NCBI RefSeq assembly: GCF_027912535.1
Contig: NZ_CP115465.1
Location: 1,530,001-1,594,000, forward strand
DNA from: Brevundimonas sp. NIBR11
Lineage (GTDB): Bacteria; Pseudomonadota; Alphaproteobacteria; Caulobacterales; Caulobacteraceae
Length of the DNA stretch: 64,000 nt
Direction of reading: 5' to 3'
Position 1 is the first letter of the stretch; every line of letters starts with the position of its first letter. Shown one piece after another: positions 29,209-38,795 of the stretch. The position numbers and the translations under genes are program-made. The notes under the pieces are model-generated. The model did not search any database. It saw nothing but the letters and a program-made list of their open reading frames with translations, and had not been told where the DNA came from.

Positions 29209-29284
29209 TCGTCGCAGGCGGAACCGTCGCGGGGACGCGGACGCTCTAGTCGTCTACGCTGGCGTACAGTTAGAGGAGCGTCAC

Positions 29285-29533
29285 ATGATCCCGACCCTGA
29301 TCGTTCTCGGACTGCTGGCCCTGGGCGTCGGCATCGTCGCCTTCGCCACGCGCCGGACCCCGACCCCGGTGGTCCCCAGCGCCGATCAGGACACGGCCTG
29401 GAACGATCCGATCACGCCCGCCGGCGCAGGCCCGGTCGAGGACGATCCCTTCGCCCACGCGCCCACCCTGACGCCGCCCGTGGTCGTCGCCCCGGCCGCG
29501 ACCGAAACGCTGCCGATCGAGCGTGCGTCGTGA
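29285..29533 (+). CDS. Small single-span membrane protein
   Basis: The 82-residue protein has one N-terminal hydrophobic segment (TLIVLGLLALGVGIVAFA) followed by a Pro/Thr/Ala-rich low-complexity tail. No family is recognised. The ATG has a well-spaced AGAGGAG Shine-Dalgarno. It overlaps the next small gene by 4 bp (GTGA), so the two are probably made together. Confidence 0.65.
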   Translation: MIPTLIVLGLLALGVGIVAFATRRTPTPVVPSADQDTAWNDPITPAGAGPVEDDPFAHAPTLTPPVVVAPAATETLPIERAS

Positions 29534-29742
29534 CCCTGTTCGGCGCGACTCTCGACGGCGCTCAGATCGCCGCCCTCGTGGGCCTTCTTGCCACGCTCGC
29601 CTTGTGGTTCATCGTGCTTGGCCGCGAGCGCGGCTATGCGAAATGGTTCCGGCATTGGGAGGCCGACCGCAAAGCCCGTCTCGCCGCCGAACAGGGCAAG
29701 AACGACGAGCCGAAGCGCGAGCCTACCGGTCCATGGGGCTAA
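29530..29742 (+). CDS. Small membrane protein
   Basis: This gene encodes 70 residues from a GTG start that overlaps the previous stop. One hydrophobic span (AQIAALVGLLATLALWFIVLG) is followed by a strongly charged tail (RERGYAKWFRHWEADRKARLAAEQGKNDEPKRE), which would face the cytoplasm. No family is recognised. It converges with the phosphatase gene at 29758. Confidence 0.65.
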   Translation: MTLFGATLDGAQIAALVGLLATLALWFIVLGRERGYAKWFRHWEADRKARLAAEQGKNDEPKREPTGPWG

Positions 29743-29757
29743 GGGTCTCGGGGCCGG

Positions 29758-30423
29758 CTATTCGCGCCTGAGCAACTTCTCGGTCAGCAGGGTCCCCCAC
29801 CAGTTGGTGCGGAACTCCTTACGCATCGCCTCAGGATCGTAGGCGTCGCTTTCGACCCACTCCATGAAGCCCACGCCGGTCGGCTCGACCTTCTCGACGT
29901 AAGTTTCCAGGAAGTGGTCCAGCACGCCGGTCAGCCCCTCGCGGCTGTGAAGGTATTTCTTCGACAGCTCGCGCATAGCCTCGGAGATCGGCTCCCCGAG
30001 ATGGAAGTGGCGATAGAAGACCGCCATCAGCCCGGCCCGGTCCGCGCCGGACTTGCAGTGGATCAGGACCGGATATTCGATTGAGCCAAACAGATCCCGC
30101 GCCCGGCGCACGCGCGCCTTCTCCGGCGGATCCCGCGAATCGAGCGGAGCGTCGATCAGCGTCAGGCCCAGCCGCTCGCAGGCCGCCTTTTCAAGCCAGT
30201 AATAACCCTCGTCCCGCTCGCCGCGCAGGTTGATGACAGTCCTTATCCCCCGCTTCGCCCAGCCCTCCAACTGGCGCGGCGACGGCTGGTTGGTGCGCAC
30301 CAGATCGGGGCCCAGCCAGTGGGCGTTCGAGAACGCCAGACGCAGAAACGCATGGTCGTTCCAGAAGAAGTCCCGCTGGGCCGCGCGCCGCCCGGCCTCC
30401 GTGCTCACATCGAAACGCGTCAT
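29758..30423 (-). CDS. Tyrosine/dual-specificity protein phosphatase family protein
   Basis: The active-site loop HCKSGADRAG fits the CX5R signature, with Cys123 and Arg129; Asp95 is a candidate general acid. The 221-residue protein resembles bacterial DSP/PTP-like phosphatases (ELEGWAKRGIRTVINLRGERDE-type N-terminal half). The ATG at 30423 has GGAG at ideal spacing; the frame extends to 30459 but that is less likely. It diverges from msbA over 74 bp. Substrates could be protein, inositol or lipid phosphate; proximity to lipid A genes is suggestive only. Confidence 0.85.
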   Translation of the reverse strand: MTRFDVSTEAGRRAAQRDFFWNDHAFLRLAFSNAHWLGPDLVRTNQPSPRQLEGWAKRGIRTVINLRGERDEGYYWLEKAACERLGLTLIDAPLDSRDPPEKARVRRARDLFGSIEYPVLIHCKSGADRAGLMAVFYRHFHLGEPISEAMRELSKKYLHSREGLTGVLDHFLETYVEKVEPTGVGFMEWVESDAYDPEAMRKEFRTNWWGTLLTEKLLRRE

Positions 30424-30497
30424 GGCGCTCCACATAGTGTGCGGAGGCGACGGCGTCATCGCTTGACTTCCTCCCCCTGCCGTCCGACCTCGGGCGG

Positions 30498-32324
30498 ATG
30501 ACTTCGCCCGTCCCGTCAGTCCCGCAAGGAGACGCCGCCTCGCGTCCCCTGGTCGGCCGCATCTGGCGCGACTATCTGTCGGGCCGGAAGACGGCCTTGA
30601 TTCTGTCGCTGGTCTGCGCGGCCGTCGCCGGCATCGCCAACGCCACCATCCTGCAGATGCTGCAGCCGGCCATCGACGGCATGTTCCAGTCGAAGCCCGT
30701 CACCGTGGGCGGCTTTTTCGTCGTTCAGCCCGAGCAAGCCTTGCTGGCCATTCCCGCCGTCATCGTCGGCATCGCCCTGATCTGGACCATGGCTGCGCTC
30801 GGTCAGGCGGCGCTCGTCAACCGCATCGGTCACGGCATCGTCGGGGACATCCAGGTTCGGCTGTTCGGCGCCATGATCCGCGCGGATCTCGCCCGCCTGC
30901 GCAGCCAGCATTCCGGCGCCTTCGTCTCATCCGTCCTGTTCGACGCCAACCTCGTGCGCGAGGCCTTCACCAACGGCGTCGTCAACTACACCCAGCACGG
31001 CCTGACCCTGATCGCGGTCATCCTCTACATGGCCTGGTCGGACTGGAAGTTGACGGCCATCGTCCTGCTCGGCGCGCCCCTGATCGCCTACGTCATCCGC
31101 CGCTTCGGCAAACGGATGAGGAAGGCCACGACCGGCGCCATGGTCGAGACCGAGAACCTCTCCACCGCCCTGATGGAGAACCTGGACGGCGTCCGCCTGA
31201 TCAAGATCGAGAACCGCGAGGCCGCCGAACAGGACCGAGTCGCCGAGGTCATCGACCGCCGCCAGCGCCACGTCATCAAGTCCGCCGACAGCCGCGCCTT
31301 CGCCGGCCCCTTCTCCAACCTGGTCGCGATGCTGATCGTCGCGGCCGTCATGGCCTATGCGGGCTGGCAGGCGCGTCAGGGCGAGATGACGGTCGGCGCC
31401 TTCGCGGCCTACGTGGGCCTGCTGATGTCGGCCGGTCAGTCGCTGCGTCAGGTGACCAATCTCCAGACCGTCATGGCCGAGGGCCTGACCGCCGCGCGCC
31501 GTCTGTTCGCCTCGCTCGACATCGCGCCTGAAATCCGCGAGGCCGCCGCGCCGCAGCCCCTACCGCCCGGTCCGGCGACGGTTGTCTTCGACGACGTGAC
31601 CTTCAGCTATGGTTCGGCGCCGACGATCACCGACGTCTCCCTGACCGTGAAGCCCGGCGAGACGGTCGCCTTGGTCGGTCCGTCCGGCGGCGGCAAGTCG
31701 ACCCTGCTCAGCCTTTTGCCGCGTTTCTACGACGTGACCGCGGGCAAGCTGACGATCAACGGAACGGATCTGCGCGAGCTCTCGCTGTCCGACCTCCGAG
31801 CCCGCATCGCCCTGGTGACGCAGGAGCCCTTCCTTTTCGACGACACCATCGCCGCCAACATCGCTTACGCCCGGCCTGATGCGACGCCCGAACAGATTGC
31901 CGAGGCCGCCCGGTCCGCCGCCGCCCACGACTTCATCATCGCCCTGCCCGACGGCTACCAGACGCGCGCGGGCGAAGGCGGCATGCGTCTGTCGGGCGGC
32001 CAGCGTCAGCGCATCGCCATCGCCCGCGCCTTCCTCAAGGACGCCCCGATCCTGCTGCTGGACGAGGCGACCTCGGCGCTCGATACCGAGAGCGAGACCC
32101 TGGTCCAGGCTGCGCTCGAGCGTCTGATGGCCGGGCGTTCGACGTTGATGATCGCCCACCGCCTGTCCACGGTCCGTCACGCCACCCGCATCGTCGTGCT
32201 GGAGGCCGGCCGGATCGTCGAAACCGGGACCCACTCGGCCCTGGTCGAGAAGGGCGATCTCTATGCCCGGCTGGCCAAGCAGCAGTCGCTGGACGGAACG
32301 CCGCCCTTCGCCACGGTCGCCTGA
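30498..32324 (+). CDS. msbA: MsbA-like ABC transporter (lipid A flippase)
   Basis: This 608-residue half-transporter has an N-terminal six-span domain and a C-terminal ATPase. Walker A is GPSGGGKST, the signature is RLSGGQRQRIAIARAF and Walker B is ILLLDEATSALD. It most likely flips lipid A-core across the inner membrane, because DUF374, waaA and lpxK genes follow directly, a common alphaproteobacterial arrangement. Sequence alone cannot exclude another lipid or drug substrate. It starts the operon; the next gene begins one base after its stop. Confidence 0.88.
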   Translation: MTSPVPSVPQGDAASRPLVGRIWRDYLSGRKTALILSLVCAAVAGIANATILQMLQPAIDGMFQSKPVTVGGFFVVQPEQALLAIPAVIVGIALIWTMAALGQAALVNRIGHGIVGDIQVRLFGAMIRADLARLRSQHSGAFVSSVLFDANLVREAFTNGVVNYTQHGLTLIAVILYMAWSDWKLTAIVLLGAPLIAYVIRRFGKRMRKATTGAMVETENLSTALMENLDGVRLIKIENREAAEQDRVAEVIDRRQRHVIKSADSRAFAGPFSNLVAMLIVAAVMAYAGWQARQGEMTVGAFAAYVGLLMSAGQSLRQVTNLQTVMAEGLTAARRLFASLDIAPEIREAAAPQPLPPGPATVVFDDVTFSYGSAPTITDVSLTVKPGETVALVGPSGGGKSTLLSLLPRFYDVTAGKLTINGTDLRELSLSDLRARIALVTQEPFLFDDTIAANIAYARPDATPEQIAEAARSAAAHDFIIALPDGYQTRAGEGGMRLSGGQRQRIAIARAFLKDAPILLLDEATSALDTESETLVQAALERLMAGRSTLMIAHRLSTVRHATRIVVLEAGRIVETGTHSALVEKGDLYARLAKQQSLDGTPPFATVA

Positions 32325-32325
32325 C

Positions 32326-33012
32326 GTGAGGCCTCTCCGCAACCCGGTCATCCAGTCCATCCTGTCATCGATCCTCGCCGCCTGGATGAAGTTCTGCTTC
32401 GCCACCATCCGCTGGTCCTACGAGGGGCGCGAACATGCCGAACGGGTCTGGACCGACGGCGGCGGGGTCATTTGCGCCTTCTGGCACTCGCGCATCGGCC
32501 TCAGTCCGGCCTGTTGGGACCTCACGCGAGCCCAGCCCGCCAAGGCGCTGATTTCGCTCAGCCCGGACGGCCAGTTCATCGCCAAGGCCGTGGCTCTCCA
32601 GGGCTTCCCCGCCGTGCGCGGATCCTCGGCCAACAAGGACAAGGCCGATGCAGCCAAGGGCGGCTCCCGCGCGCTCCGCGACGGCCTGAAACAGCTGAAG
32701 ATCGGCGCCCTGGCCATCACCCCCGACGGCCCGCGCGGTCCTGTGCGCGTCATGGCCGAGGGCATGCCCCTGATGGCGCGGATGTCTGGCGCGCCTGTCC
32801 TGTTCATCGGCATGAGCTGCAAGCCGGCCGTGCGCCTCAACAGCTGGGATCGGGCGCTGCTGCCCCTGCCCTTCGGCCGGGGCGCCATCGTCTATGATCT
32901 GAGACGATACCCGGACGGCGTCGACCTCGCCGACGTCACCGGGACCTGGACCGAGTTGCTGACCGCCGTTGAGGCGCGCGCCGATGCGATCACGGGGCTG
33001 GCGCGGCTGTGA
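32326..33012 (+). CDS. DUF374 lysophospholipid acyltransferase-like protein
   Basis: The 228-residue protein (GTG start at 32326) carries the DUF374 signature: ICAFWHSRIGLSP with the catalytic-type His, LISLSPDGQFIAKAV, VRGSSANKDK and ALAITPDGPRGP. Such proteins resemble glycerolipid acyltransferases and are regularly encoded beside waaA. The exact reaction is not established. One base separates it from msbA and it overlaps waaA by 4 bp. Confidence 0.88.
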   Translation: MRPLRNPVIQSILSSILAAWMKFCFATIRWSYEGREHAERVWTDGGGVICAFWHSRIGLSPACWDLTRAQPAKALISLSPDGQFIAKAVALQGFPAVRGSSANKDKADAAKGGSRALRDGLKQLKIGALAITPDGPRGPVRVMAEGMPLMARMSGAPVLFIGMSCKPAVRLNSWDRALLPLPFGRGAIVYDLRRYPDGVDLADVTGTWTELLTAVEARADAITGLARL

Positions 33013-34295
33013 CCCTGTCGCTGACCCTCTATCGCTGGCTGACCCGCGCGCTGGAGCCCTTGGCTCCACGCCTGCTCGACGCCCGTGTGAAACAGGGCAA
33101 GGAGGATCCGGTCCGCGTCGACGAACGCCTGGGCGTCGCCGGGGTCGCGCGACCCGAGGGCGAAGTCGTGTGGCTGCACGGCGTCAGCGTCGGTGAGACC
33201 CTGTCGCTGCTGCCCCTAGTCGAGCGCTTCGTGAAGGCCCGCCCCGACCTGACCGTCCTCGTCACCTCCGGGACCGTGACCTCGGCCGAACTCCTGGCGC
33301 GCCGCTTGCCGCCCGGCGTCCTCCATCAGTTCGCGCCCGTGGACACGCCCGGCGTGGTCGCCGCCTTTCTGGACCACTGGCGACCGTCGCTCGGCGTCTT
33401 CGTCGAGTCCGAGCTTTGGCCCAACCTGATCCAGGCCGCCAGGGACCGGAAGACGCCGCTGGCCCTCGTCAGCGCCCGCATCACCGAGAAAACGGCTCAA
33501 GGCTGGGCTCGCTTCCCCGCGTCGGCCCGCAAACTGCTGGACTCGTTCGACTGCGTCATGCCTCAGGACATCGTCTCGGCCGACCGGCTCCAGGCAATGG
33601 GCGGACGCATCGACGGCCTGGTGAACCTCAAACTCTCTGGCGTCGCCCTGCCCCATGACGCCGCGGCCTTCACCGCCCTCAGCGCCGCCATCGGCGACCG
33701 GCCCGTCGTCGTCGCCGCAAGCACCCACGAGGGCGAGGAGATCGCCATCGTCCGCGCGCTGGATCACCTGACCGAGCGGCTCTGCCTGATCCTGGTCCCC
33801 CGCCATCCGGAACGCGGCGCCGAGATCGCCACCGCCCTGACCCGGGACGGATATCGCTTCGCCCTGCGCTCGCGCGGCGCCCAGCCGAACGCCGACACCG
33901 ATCTCTACGTGGCCGACACCTTGGGAGAGCTGGGTCTGTTTCTGCGCTTGGCCGATGTCGTGGTCATGGGCGGATCGTTCGGCTCCTTCCTCGGCCGCGA
34001 TCCTTGGGGCGGGCACAATCCGCTCGAGCCCGCCCGGCTCGGCAAGCCCGCCATCACAGGCCCGGACAACGCCAACTGGCAGGCGGTGACCGCCGATCTG
34101 GTCGGCTCCGGCGGCCTTGCGGTCGTCCATTCGCCCGGCGACCTGCCTGGCGTCGTCGCCCCCCTTCTGGGCGACCCCGTGGCCGCCCGCGCCATGGGCG
34201 AGCGCGCCCGCCGCGCCGCCGCCGATGTCGGGGCCGGTCTCGATCGCCTGTGGGACGCGCTCCAGCCGCTGTTGCCGCCGAAGGCCGCACGGTGA
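33009..34295 (+). CDS. waaA: 3-deoxy-D-manno-octulosonic acid (Kdo) transferase
   Basis: WaaA (KdtA) transfers Kdo from CMP-Kdo to the lipid A precursor at the inner membrane. The 428 residues match the family (E. coli 425). Visible features are GEVVWLHGVSVGETLSLLPLV, the FVESELWPNLI block and MGGSFGSFLGRDPWGGHNPLEPARLGKPAITGPDNANW near the C-terminus. It starts with GTG overlapping the DUF374 stop and its own stop overlaps the lpxK GTG, so translation is coupled. Confidence 0.95.
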   Translation: MTLSLTLYRWLTRALEPLAPRLLDARVKQGKEDPVRVDERLGVAGVARPEGEVVWLHGVSVGETLSLLPLVERFVKARPDLTVLVTSGTVTSAELLARRLPPGVLHQFAPVDTPGVVAAFLDHWRPSLGVFVESELWPNLIQAARDRKTPLALVSARITEKTAQGWARFPASARKLLDSFDCVMPQDIVSADRLQAMGGRIDGLVNLKLSGVALPHDAAAFTALSAAIGDRPVVVAASTHEGEEIAIVRALDHLTERLCLILVPRHPERGAEIATALTRDGYRFALRSRGAQPNADTDLYVADTLGELGLFLRLADVVVMGGSFGSFLGRDPWGGHNPLEPARLGKPAITGPDNANWQAVTADLVGSGGLAVVHSPGDLPGVVAPLLGDPVAARAMGERARRAAADVGAGLDRLWDALQPLLPPKAAR

Positions 34296-35299
34296 GGCTC
34301 GGCACGCCCCGGTGGTGGTATGAGCGCAACGGTCGTCATGGTCGGGTCGCCCGCACCCTGCTGAAGCCGGCCTCGTGGATCTGGGCCGGCGTCACCGCAC
34401 GCCGCATCGCCCGCGCCGCTCCGGTCGATGTGGGAATCCCCGTGATATCGATCGGCAACCTGACGGTCGGCGGCTCCGGCAAGACGCCCGTGGCGCGCGA
34501 GGTCCTGCGGCTGCTGCATCAAGCGGGCGTCGAGGCCCACGCCCTGTCGCGCGGATACGGCGGCAAGCTGAACGGCCCGCTCCGCGTCGATCCCGCCATC
34601 CACACCGCCGCAGATGTCGGCGACGAGCCTCTGATGCTCTCGGGCGATGCCCCCGCCTGGATCAGCGTCGACAGGGTCGCCGGAGCGCAAGCGGCCGTCG
34701 CGGCCGGGGCTCGGGCGCTGGTCCTCGACGACGCCCACCAGAATCCCGCCTTACGCAAGACGCTCAGCCTGATCGTCGTGGATGGCGAAACGCGGGGCGG
34801 CGAGTGGCCCTTCGGCGACGGATCGGTCTTCCCGTCCGGTCCGATGCGGGAGCCCCTGAAGGCCGGTCTCGCCCGCGCCGACGCCGTGGTGGTCCTGTTG
34901 CCCGGCGACGCCCCGCCCGCCGATCCGGAACTTCTGGAGGAGTTCGGCGCCCTGCCGATCTTCATCGCGCGACTGGAGCCCGCCGGTCCGCCGCCGCTCG
35001 GCCCCCAGGTCGGCTTCGCCGGCATCGCCAAGCCGTGGAAGGTCGAACGGTCGCTGATCGCCGCCGGCTGCGACCTGAAGGACTTCGTCCCCTTCCCGGA
35101 CCACGCCGAGTACCGCGCGGCCGATCTCGCCTTCCTCGTCGATCGCGCCGCCGTCTTCGACGCGGGTCTGGTCACGACCGAAAAGGACTGGGTCCGCCTG
35201 CCTGCCGAATGGCGGACTCGCGTCGTTTCCTGGCCCGTCGCCGCGCGGTTTGAGGCCCCGGCGGCGTTCGCGGCCTTCCTGGTTCAGTCGTTGCGGTAG
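34292..35299 (+). CDS. lpxK: Tetraacyldisaccharide 4'-kinase
   Basis: LpxK phosphorylates the 4' position of the tetraacyldisaccharide to make lipid IVA. The P-loop GGSGKT is at residues 60-65 in VISIGNLTVGGSGKTP, and the later motifs ALSRGYGGK and LVLDDAHQNP are standard for the family. The GTG start overlaps waaA. The length of 335 residues is normal. The last 16 bp overlap the end of the convergent amidohydrolase gene. Confidence 0.95.
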   Translation: MRLGTPRWWYERNGRHGRVARTLLKPASWIWAGVTARRIARAAPVDVGIPVISIGNLTVGGSGKTPVAREVLRLLHQAGVEAHALSRGYGGKLNGPLRVDPAIHTAADVGDEPLMLSGDAPAWISVDRVAGAQAAVAAGARALVLDDAHQNPALRKTLSLIVVDGETRGGEWPFGDGSVFPSGPMREPLKAGLARADAVVVLLPGDAPPADPELLEEFGALPIFIARLEPAGPPPLGPQVGFAGIAKPWKVERSLIAAGCDLKDFVPFPDHAEYRAADLAFLVDRAAVFDAGLVTTEKDWVRLPAEWRTRVVSWPVAARFEAPAAFAAFLVQSLR

Positions 35300-36603
35300 A
35301 CGACCCCGCCCTTCATCACGAACGCCATATGCTCCAGCGTCGTGACGTCCGTCAGTGGATCGCCCGCGACGGCCACGATGTCAGCGTTCCGACCCGGCGC
35401 GATCAACCCGGCCTGGTCCGCGATGCGTAGATGCTCGGCCGCCACCACGGTCGCCGCCTGAATCGCCTCCAGCGGCGTCAGCCCCGCGCGAACCAGCAAC
35501 GCGAACTCTTGGGCGTTGTCGCCGTGGGCTGAGACGCCCGTATCGGTGCCGAACGCGATCCGCACTCCGCCCTCATGTGCCCGCCGCGCCATGTCGAGCA
35601 TCTTCGGCCCGGCCTCCAGCGCCTTGGCCGTCTGAGCGGGGGTGAAGAAGTTCGTCGGACTGGCCGCTACTCGAGCGACGAAGTCGCCCGCCAGCAGGGT
35701 CGGGATCAGATAGACGCCCTCGCGCCGGAACAGGCGGATCGACTCGTCGTCCAGATAGGTGCCGTGCTCGATCGAGTCGCCGCCCGCGCGCAGGAAGGCG
35801 TTGATGCCGTCGACGCCATGGGCGTGGGCCGTGACCTGGCGTCCCATTCGATGGGCGACCTCGACGATGGCGGCCAGTTCGGCGTCCGTGAACTGCTGTG
35901 CCAGACCCGCGGCCGTGTTCGACAGCACCCCGCCGGTGGCCGTGATCTTGATGATGTCCGCGCCGGACCGGACCTGGGTCCGCACCGCTCTCATGCAGTC
36001 CTCCGGCCCCGAACAGACGCTCTCGGACGACAGCAGGTGCATGATGTCGTCGCGATAGCCGTTGATGTCCCCATGTCCACCGTGGATCGACACGGCCGAG
36101 CCCGAGGCAATGACGCGCGGTCCCGGCACGTCCCCCCGCGCGATTCCATCCCGAAGCGCGAAGACCGCGTCGTTGTCTCCGCCCAGATCCGCCACGGTCG
36201 TGAACCCGGCCATCAGGGTCAGCCGCGCGTAGCCGGCCCCGACCATGGCGCTGTCGGCCGCGTCTCGCGTGACGACCTGAATACGCGCGTTCGGGTTCTG
36301 CTGCGAGGTCAGGTGGACATGGCTGTCGATCAGTCCCGGCAGCACGAAGGAATCGCGCAGATCGACGACATTCGGACCTTCGCCGACGAAGCCGTCGCGG
36401 ATTTCCGTGATTTGGTTCCCCACGATCACGAGAGTTTTATCTCTCAACACGACCCCGCTCTCGGGGTCCGCCAGAAGCCGCCCCGCCTGAACGAACGTCG
36501 TTTCCCCGTTCGCGGGAAAAGCCTGTAGCGCCGGGCCCTGCTGCGCCTGCGACGGTGTTGCGAGCGCGAGTACCGCTGCGGCGGCCAGTGCGACGAACTT
36601 CAT
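35284..36603 (-). CDS. Secreted amidohydrolase (imidazolonepropionase-like)
   Basis: The 439-residue protein starts with a signal peptide (MKFVALAAAAVLALATPSQAQ). Metal-binding HxH is in VLPGLIDSHVHLTSQ, and later ligands include HAHG (VTAHAHGVDGINAF), IEHGTYL and the Asp in IAFGTDTGV. The KITATGGV segment matches the subfamily of Xaa-Pro or organophosphate-degrading amidohydrolases. A GGGAGAGG Shine-Dalgarno precedes the ATG. Substrate unknown; a dipeptidase role is possible. It overlaps the lpxK end by 16 bp. Confidence 0.88.
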   Translation of the reverse strand: MKFVALAAAAVLALATPSQAQQGPALQAFPANGETTFVQAGRLLADPESGVVLRDKTLVIVGNQITEIRDGFVGEGPNVVDLRDSFVLPGLIDSHVHLTSQQNPNARIQVVTRDAADSAMVGAGYARLTLMAGFTTVADLGGDNDAVFALRDGIARGDVPGPRVIASGSAVSIHGGHGDINGYRDDIMHLLSSESVCSGPEDCMRAVRTQVRSGADIIKITATGGVLSNTAAGLAQQFTDAELAAIVEVAHRMGRQVTAHAHGVDGINAFLRAGGDSIEHGTYLDDESIRLFRREGVYLIPTLLAGDFVARVAASPTNFFTPAQTAKALEAGPKMLDMARRAHEGGVRIAFGTDTGVSAHGDNAQEFALLVRAGLTPLEAIQAATVVAAEHLRIADQAGLIAPGRNADIVAVAGDPLTDVTTLEHMAFVMKGGVVYRND

Positions 36604-36733
36604 AAAACCTCTCCCTGATGCGGTGGCTTCACCATACGCCTCGGCGGATTTCGGCCAAGGCTCCGGTTGAACCCGACGACGTGTTTGTGAAACAAGCCAT
36701 GGCTTCGGCTTAAACCGCTACGAAGGGCGTCGC

Positions 36734-37411
36734 ATGCGGCTATCGAGACGGGGCATGATTCTGGGTGGTTCGGCGATGCTCGCCGGCTGCGCCACCGCAC
36801 CGGCCGCCGTCGAGACGCCGATCGTGCTGGCGGCCGCGCCGCCGCCCCCGCCCCTGCCGCGCATCCCCCAGATCGCGCCCCCGCCGCTGGATCCCCAGCG
36901 CCTGGTCCGTCCGGAACTCATGAGCCGCGCCATGGCGGCCCTGGACGTGCACAGCCACCGCATCACCCTGCGTGATCGAATGTATCTGGTCGATTTCCAA
37001 AAATTCTCGGGCGATGCTCGCCTTTACGAAGTCGATCTGATCGGCGGCCGGGTTCAGGCCTTCCGCACCTGCCACGGCCGCGGATCGGATCCCCAGCACT
37101 CGGGCTTCGCCCGCCAGTTCTCCAACACCCCGGAAAGCTACATGTCGTCGGTCGGCGCCTACGCCACCGCGGGCGCCGGCTGGGGCGCGCAACAGGGGCC
37201 AAACGTCCTGCTCGATGGGCTGGAATACTCCAACAACATGGCCCGCGACCGGGCCATCATCGTCCACGGCGCCGACTATGCCGACCCGGAGTTCCTGGCT
37301 CGCGAAGGAAAGCTGGGCCGCAGCTACGGCTGCTTCTCCACCGCCCACACCGATCTGCCGATGCTGCGCGAGCGCATGGGCGAGGGCCGCCTGCTGTTCG
37401 CCTCCGCGTAA
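36734..37411 (+). CDS. Murein L,D-transpeptidase catalytic domain-like lipoprotein
   Basis: The 225-residue protein has a twin-Arg-containing N-terminus and a lipobox, LAGC (MILGGSAMLAGCATAPA), so it is probably an exported lipoprotein. The catalytic part fits the YkuD_2 type: LVDFQKFSGDARLYEVDLIGG, IIVHGADYAD and the Cys motif LGRSYGCFSTAHTDLP, with His and Cys in place. These enzymes are related to L,D-transpeptidases that crosslink or trim peptidoglycan. It diverges from the amidohydrolase gene across 130 bp. Confidence 0.83.
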   Translation: MRLSRRGMILGGSAMLAGCATAPAAVETPIVLAAAPPPPPLPRIPQIAPPPLDPQRLVRPELMSRAMAALDVHSHRITLRDRMYLVDFQKFSGDARLYEVDLIGGRVQAFRTCHGRGSDPQHSGFARQFSNTPESYMSSVGAYATAGAGWGAQQGPNVLLDGLEYSNNMARDRAIIVHGADYADPEFLAREGKLGRSYGCFSTAHTDLPMLRERMGEGRLLFASA

Positions 37412-37416
37412 GGCGC

Positions 37417-38694
37417 CTATTCCCGCTCCAGCGCGCGCCAGCCGATGTCGGTGCGGTTGAAGCCTCCAGGCCAGTCGATCTTGCGGACCGCCGCATAGGC
37501 CCGCTCGCGCGCTTCGGCGATGTCGTCGCCCTCGGCGCAGACGCTCAGAACCCGACCGCCGGTCGCGACCAGGGCCCCGTCCTCGCGACGGTCCGTGCCG
37601 GCGTGGAAGACCTGCACGTGGGGGCCGAAATCCTGATCCGCGCCCCGGATGATCGAGCCGGTCAGCGGGCTGTCGGGATAGCCCTTGGCCGCCATGACCA
37701 CGCAGATCACCGTCTGCGGCTTGAACTCCGGCTCCGGCAGGCGCGACACGTCCCCACGCGCGCAGGCCAGCAAATAGGGCACGATGTCCCCCGCCATCCG
37801 CATCATCAGGACCTGGCATTCCGGATCGCCGAAGCGGGCGTTGAACTCCACCACCTTCGGGCCGTCCGCCGTCGCCATGAGCCCGGCGTAGAGCACGCCG
37901 CGATAGGGCGCGCCTTCCCCCGCCATGGCCTTCAGGGTCGGCTGGACGATGCGACGGTCGGCCTGCAGCACCAGTTCCTGATCGAACACCGGCGCGGGCG
38001 AATAGGCGCCCATGCCGCCCGTATTGGGCCCTAGATCGCCGTCGAAAGCCCGTTTGTGGTCCTGCGCCCCGCCGAACAGGACGGCGCGCTTGCCGTCGCA
38101 TAGGGCGAACAGGGAGCCCTCTTCGCCCTCCATGAACTCCTCGATCACGACCCGCGACCCGGCCGAGCCGAACCGACCGCCCAGCATTCGCTCGATCTCG
38201 GCCTCGGCGTCGCGGCGGTCGGGGCTGATCGCCACCCCCTTGCCGGCGGCCAGACCGTCCGCCTTGATCACATAGGGCGGCTTGAAGACCGACAGGGCCT
38301 CCTTGGCGTCCTTGACCCGGTCGTAGACGCCGTAGTGGGCGGTCGGGATTTCATTCCGCTCCAGGAAGGCCTTCGAGAAGGCCTTTGAGGTCTCCAGCTG
38401 CGCCGCCTTGGCGCTGGGACCGAAGCAGGGGATGCCGGCCGCGTTCAGCAGATCCGCCAGGCCTGCCCCCAGAGCGATCTCTGGGCCTACGACGACAAGG
38501 CCGACCTTCAGTTCCCGCGCCAGCCGGGCCAGTCCCTCGGCGTCGTCGGCCTTCACGTCGGGCACGCACTCCGCGACCTTGGCGATGCCGGGATTTCCGG
38601 GTGCGCAGAACAGCCGATCGACTAACGGCGATTGCCGCATTTTCCAGGCCAGGGCGTGTTCGCGCCCTCCCGATCCGACCAGCAGGATATCCAT
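37417..38694 (-). CDS. purD: Phosphoribosylamine-glycine ligase
   Basis: PurD (GARS) joins phosphoribosylamine and glycine in purine synthesis, using ATP-grasp chemistry. The start MDILLVGSGGREHALAWKM at 38694 is the canonical N-terminus, giving 425 residues (E. coli 429). Later motifs include IKADGLAAGKGVAI, VIEEFMEGEEGSLFALCDG, PNTGGMGAYSPAP and VVEFNARFGDPECQ. The frame is open to 38733 but the extra residues are not homologous. It converges with the L,D-transpeptidase gene with a 5-bp gap. Confidence 0.97.
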   Translation of the reverse strand: MDILLVGSGGREHALAWKMRQSPLVDRLFCAPGNPGIAKVAECVPDVKADDAEGLARLARELKVGLVVVGPEIALGAGLADLLNAAGIPCFGPSAKAAQLETSKAFSKAFLERNEIPTAHYGVYDRVKDAKEALSVFKPPYVIKADGLAAGKGVAISPDRRDAEAEIERMLGGRFGSAGSRVVIEEFMEGEEGSLFALCDGKRAVLFGGAQDHKRAFDGDLGPNTGGMGAYSPAPVFDQELVLQADRRIVQPTLKAMAGEGAPYRGVLYAGLMATADGPKVVEFNARFGDPECQVLMMRMAGDIVPYLLACARGDVSRLPEPEFKPQTVICVVMAAKGYPDSPLTGSIIRGADQDFGPHVQVFHAGTDRREDGALVATGGRVLSVCAEGDDIAEARERAYAAVRKIDWPGGFNRTDIGWRALERE

Positions 38695-38795
38695 GCGCGC
38701 GGAATGGCCGTGGATGGCGACAGGGTCAAGCACTCGCGTAAGCGCAACGTCGTTGCGAAAACCTCACCGGGCTTTCATCGCCGATCCGACGAGGG

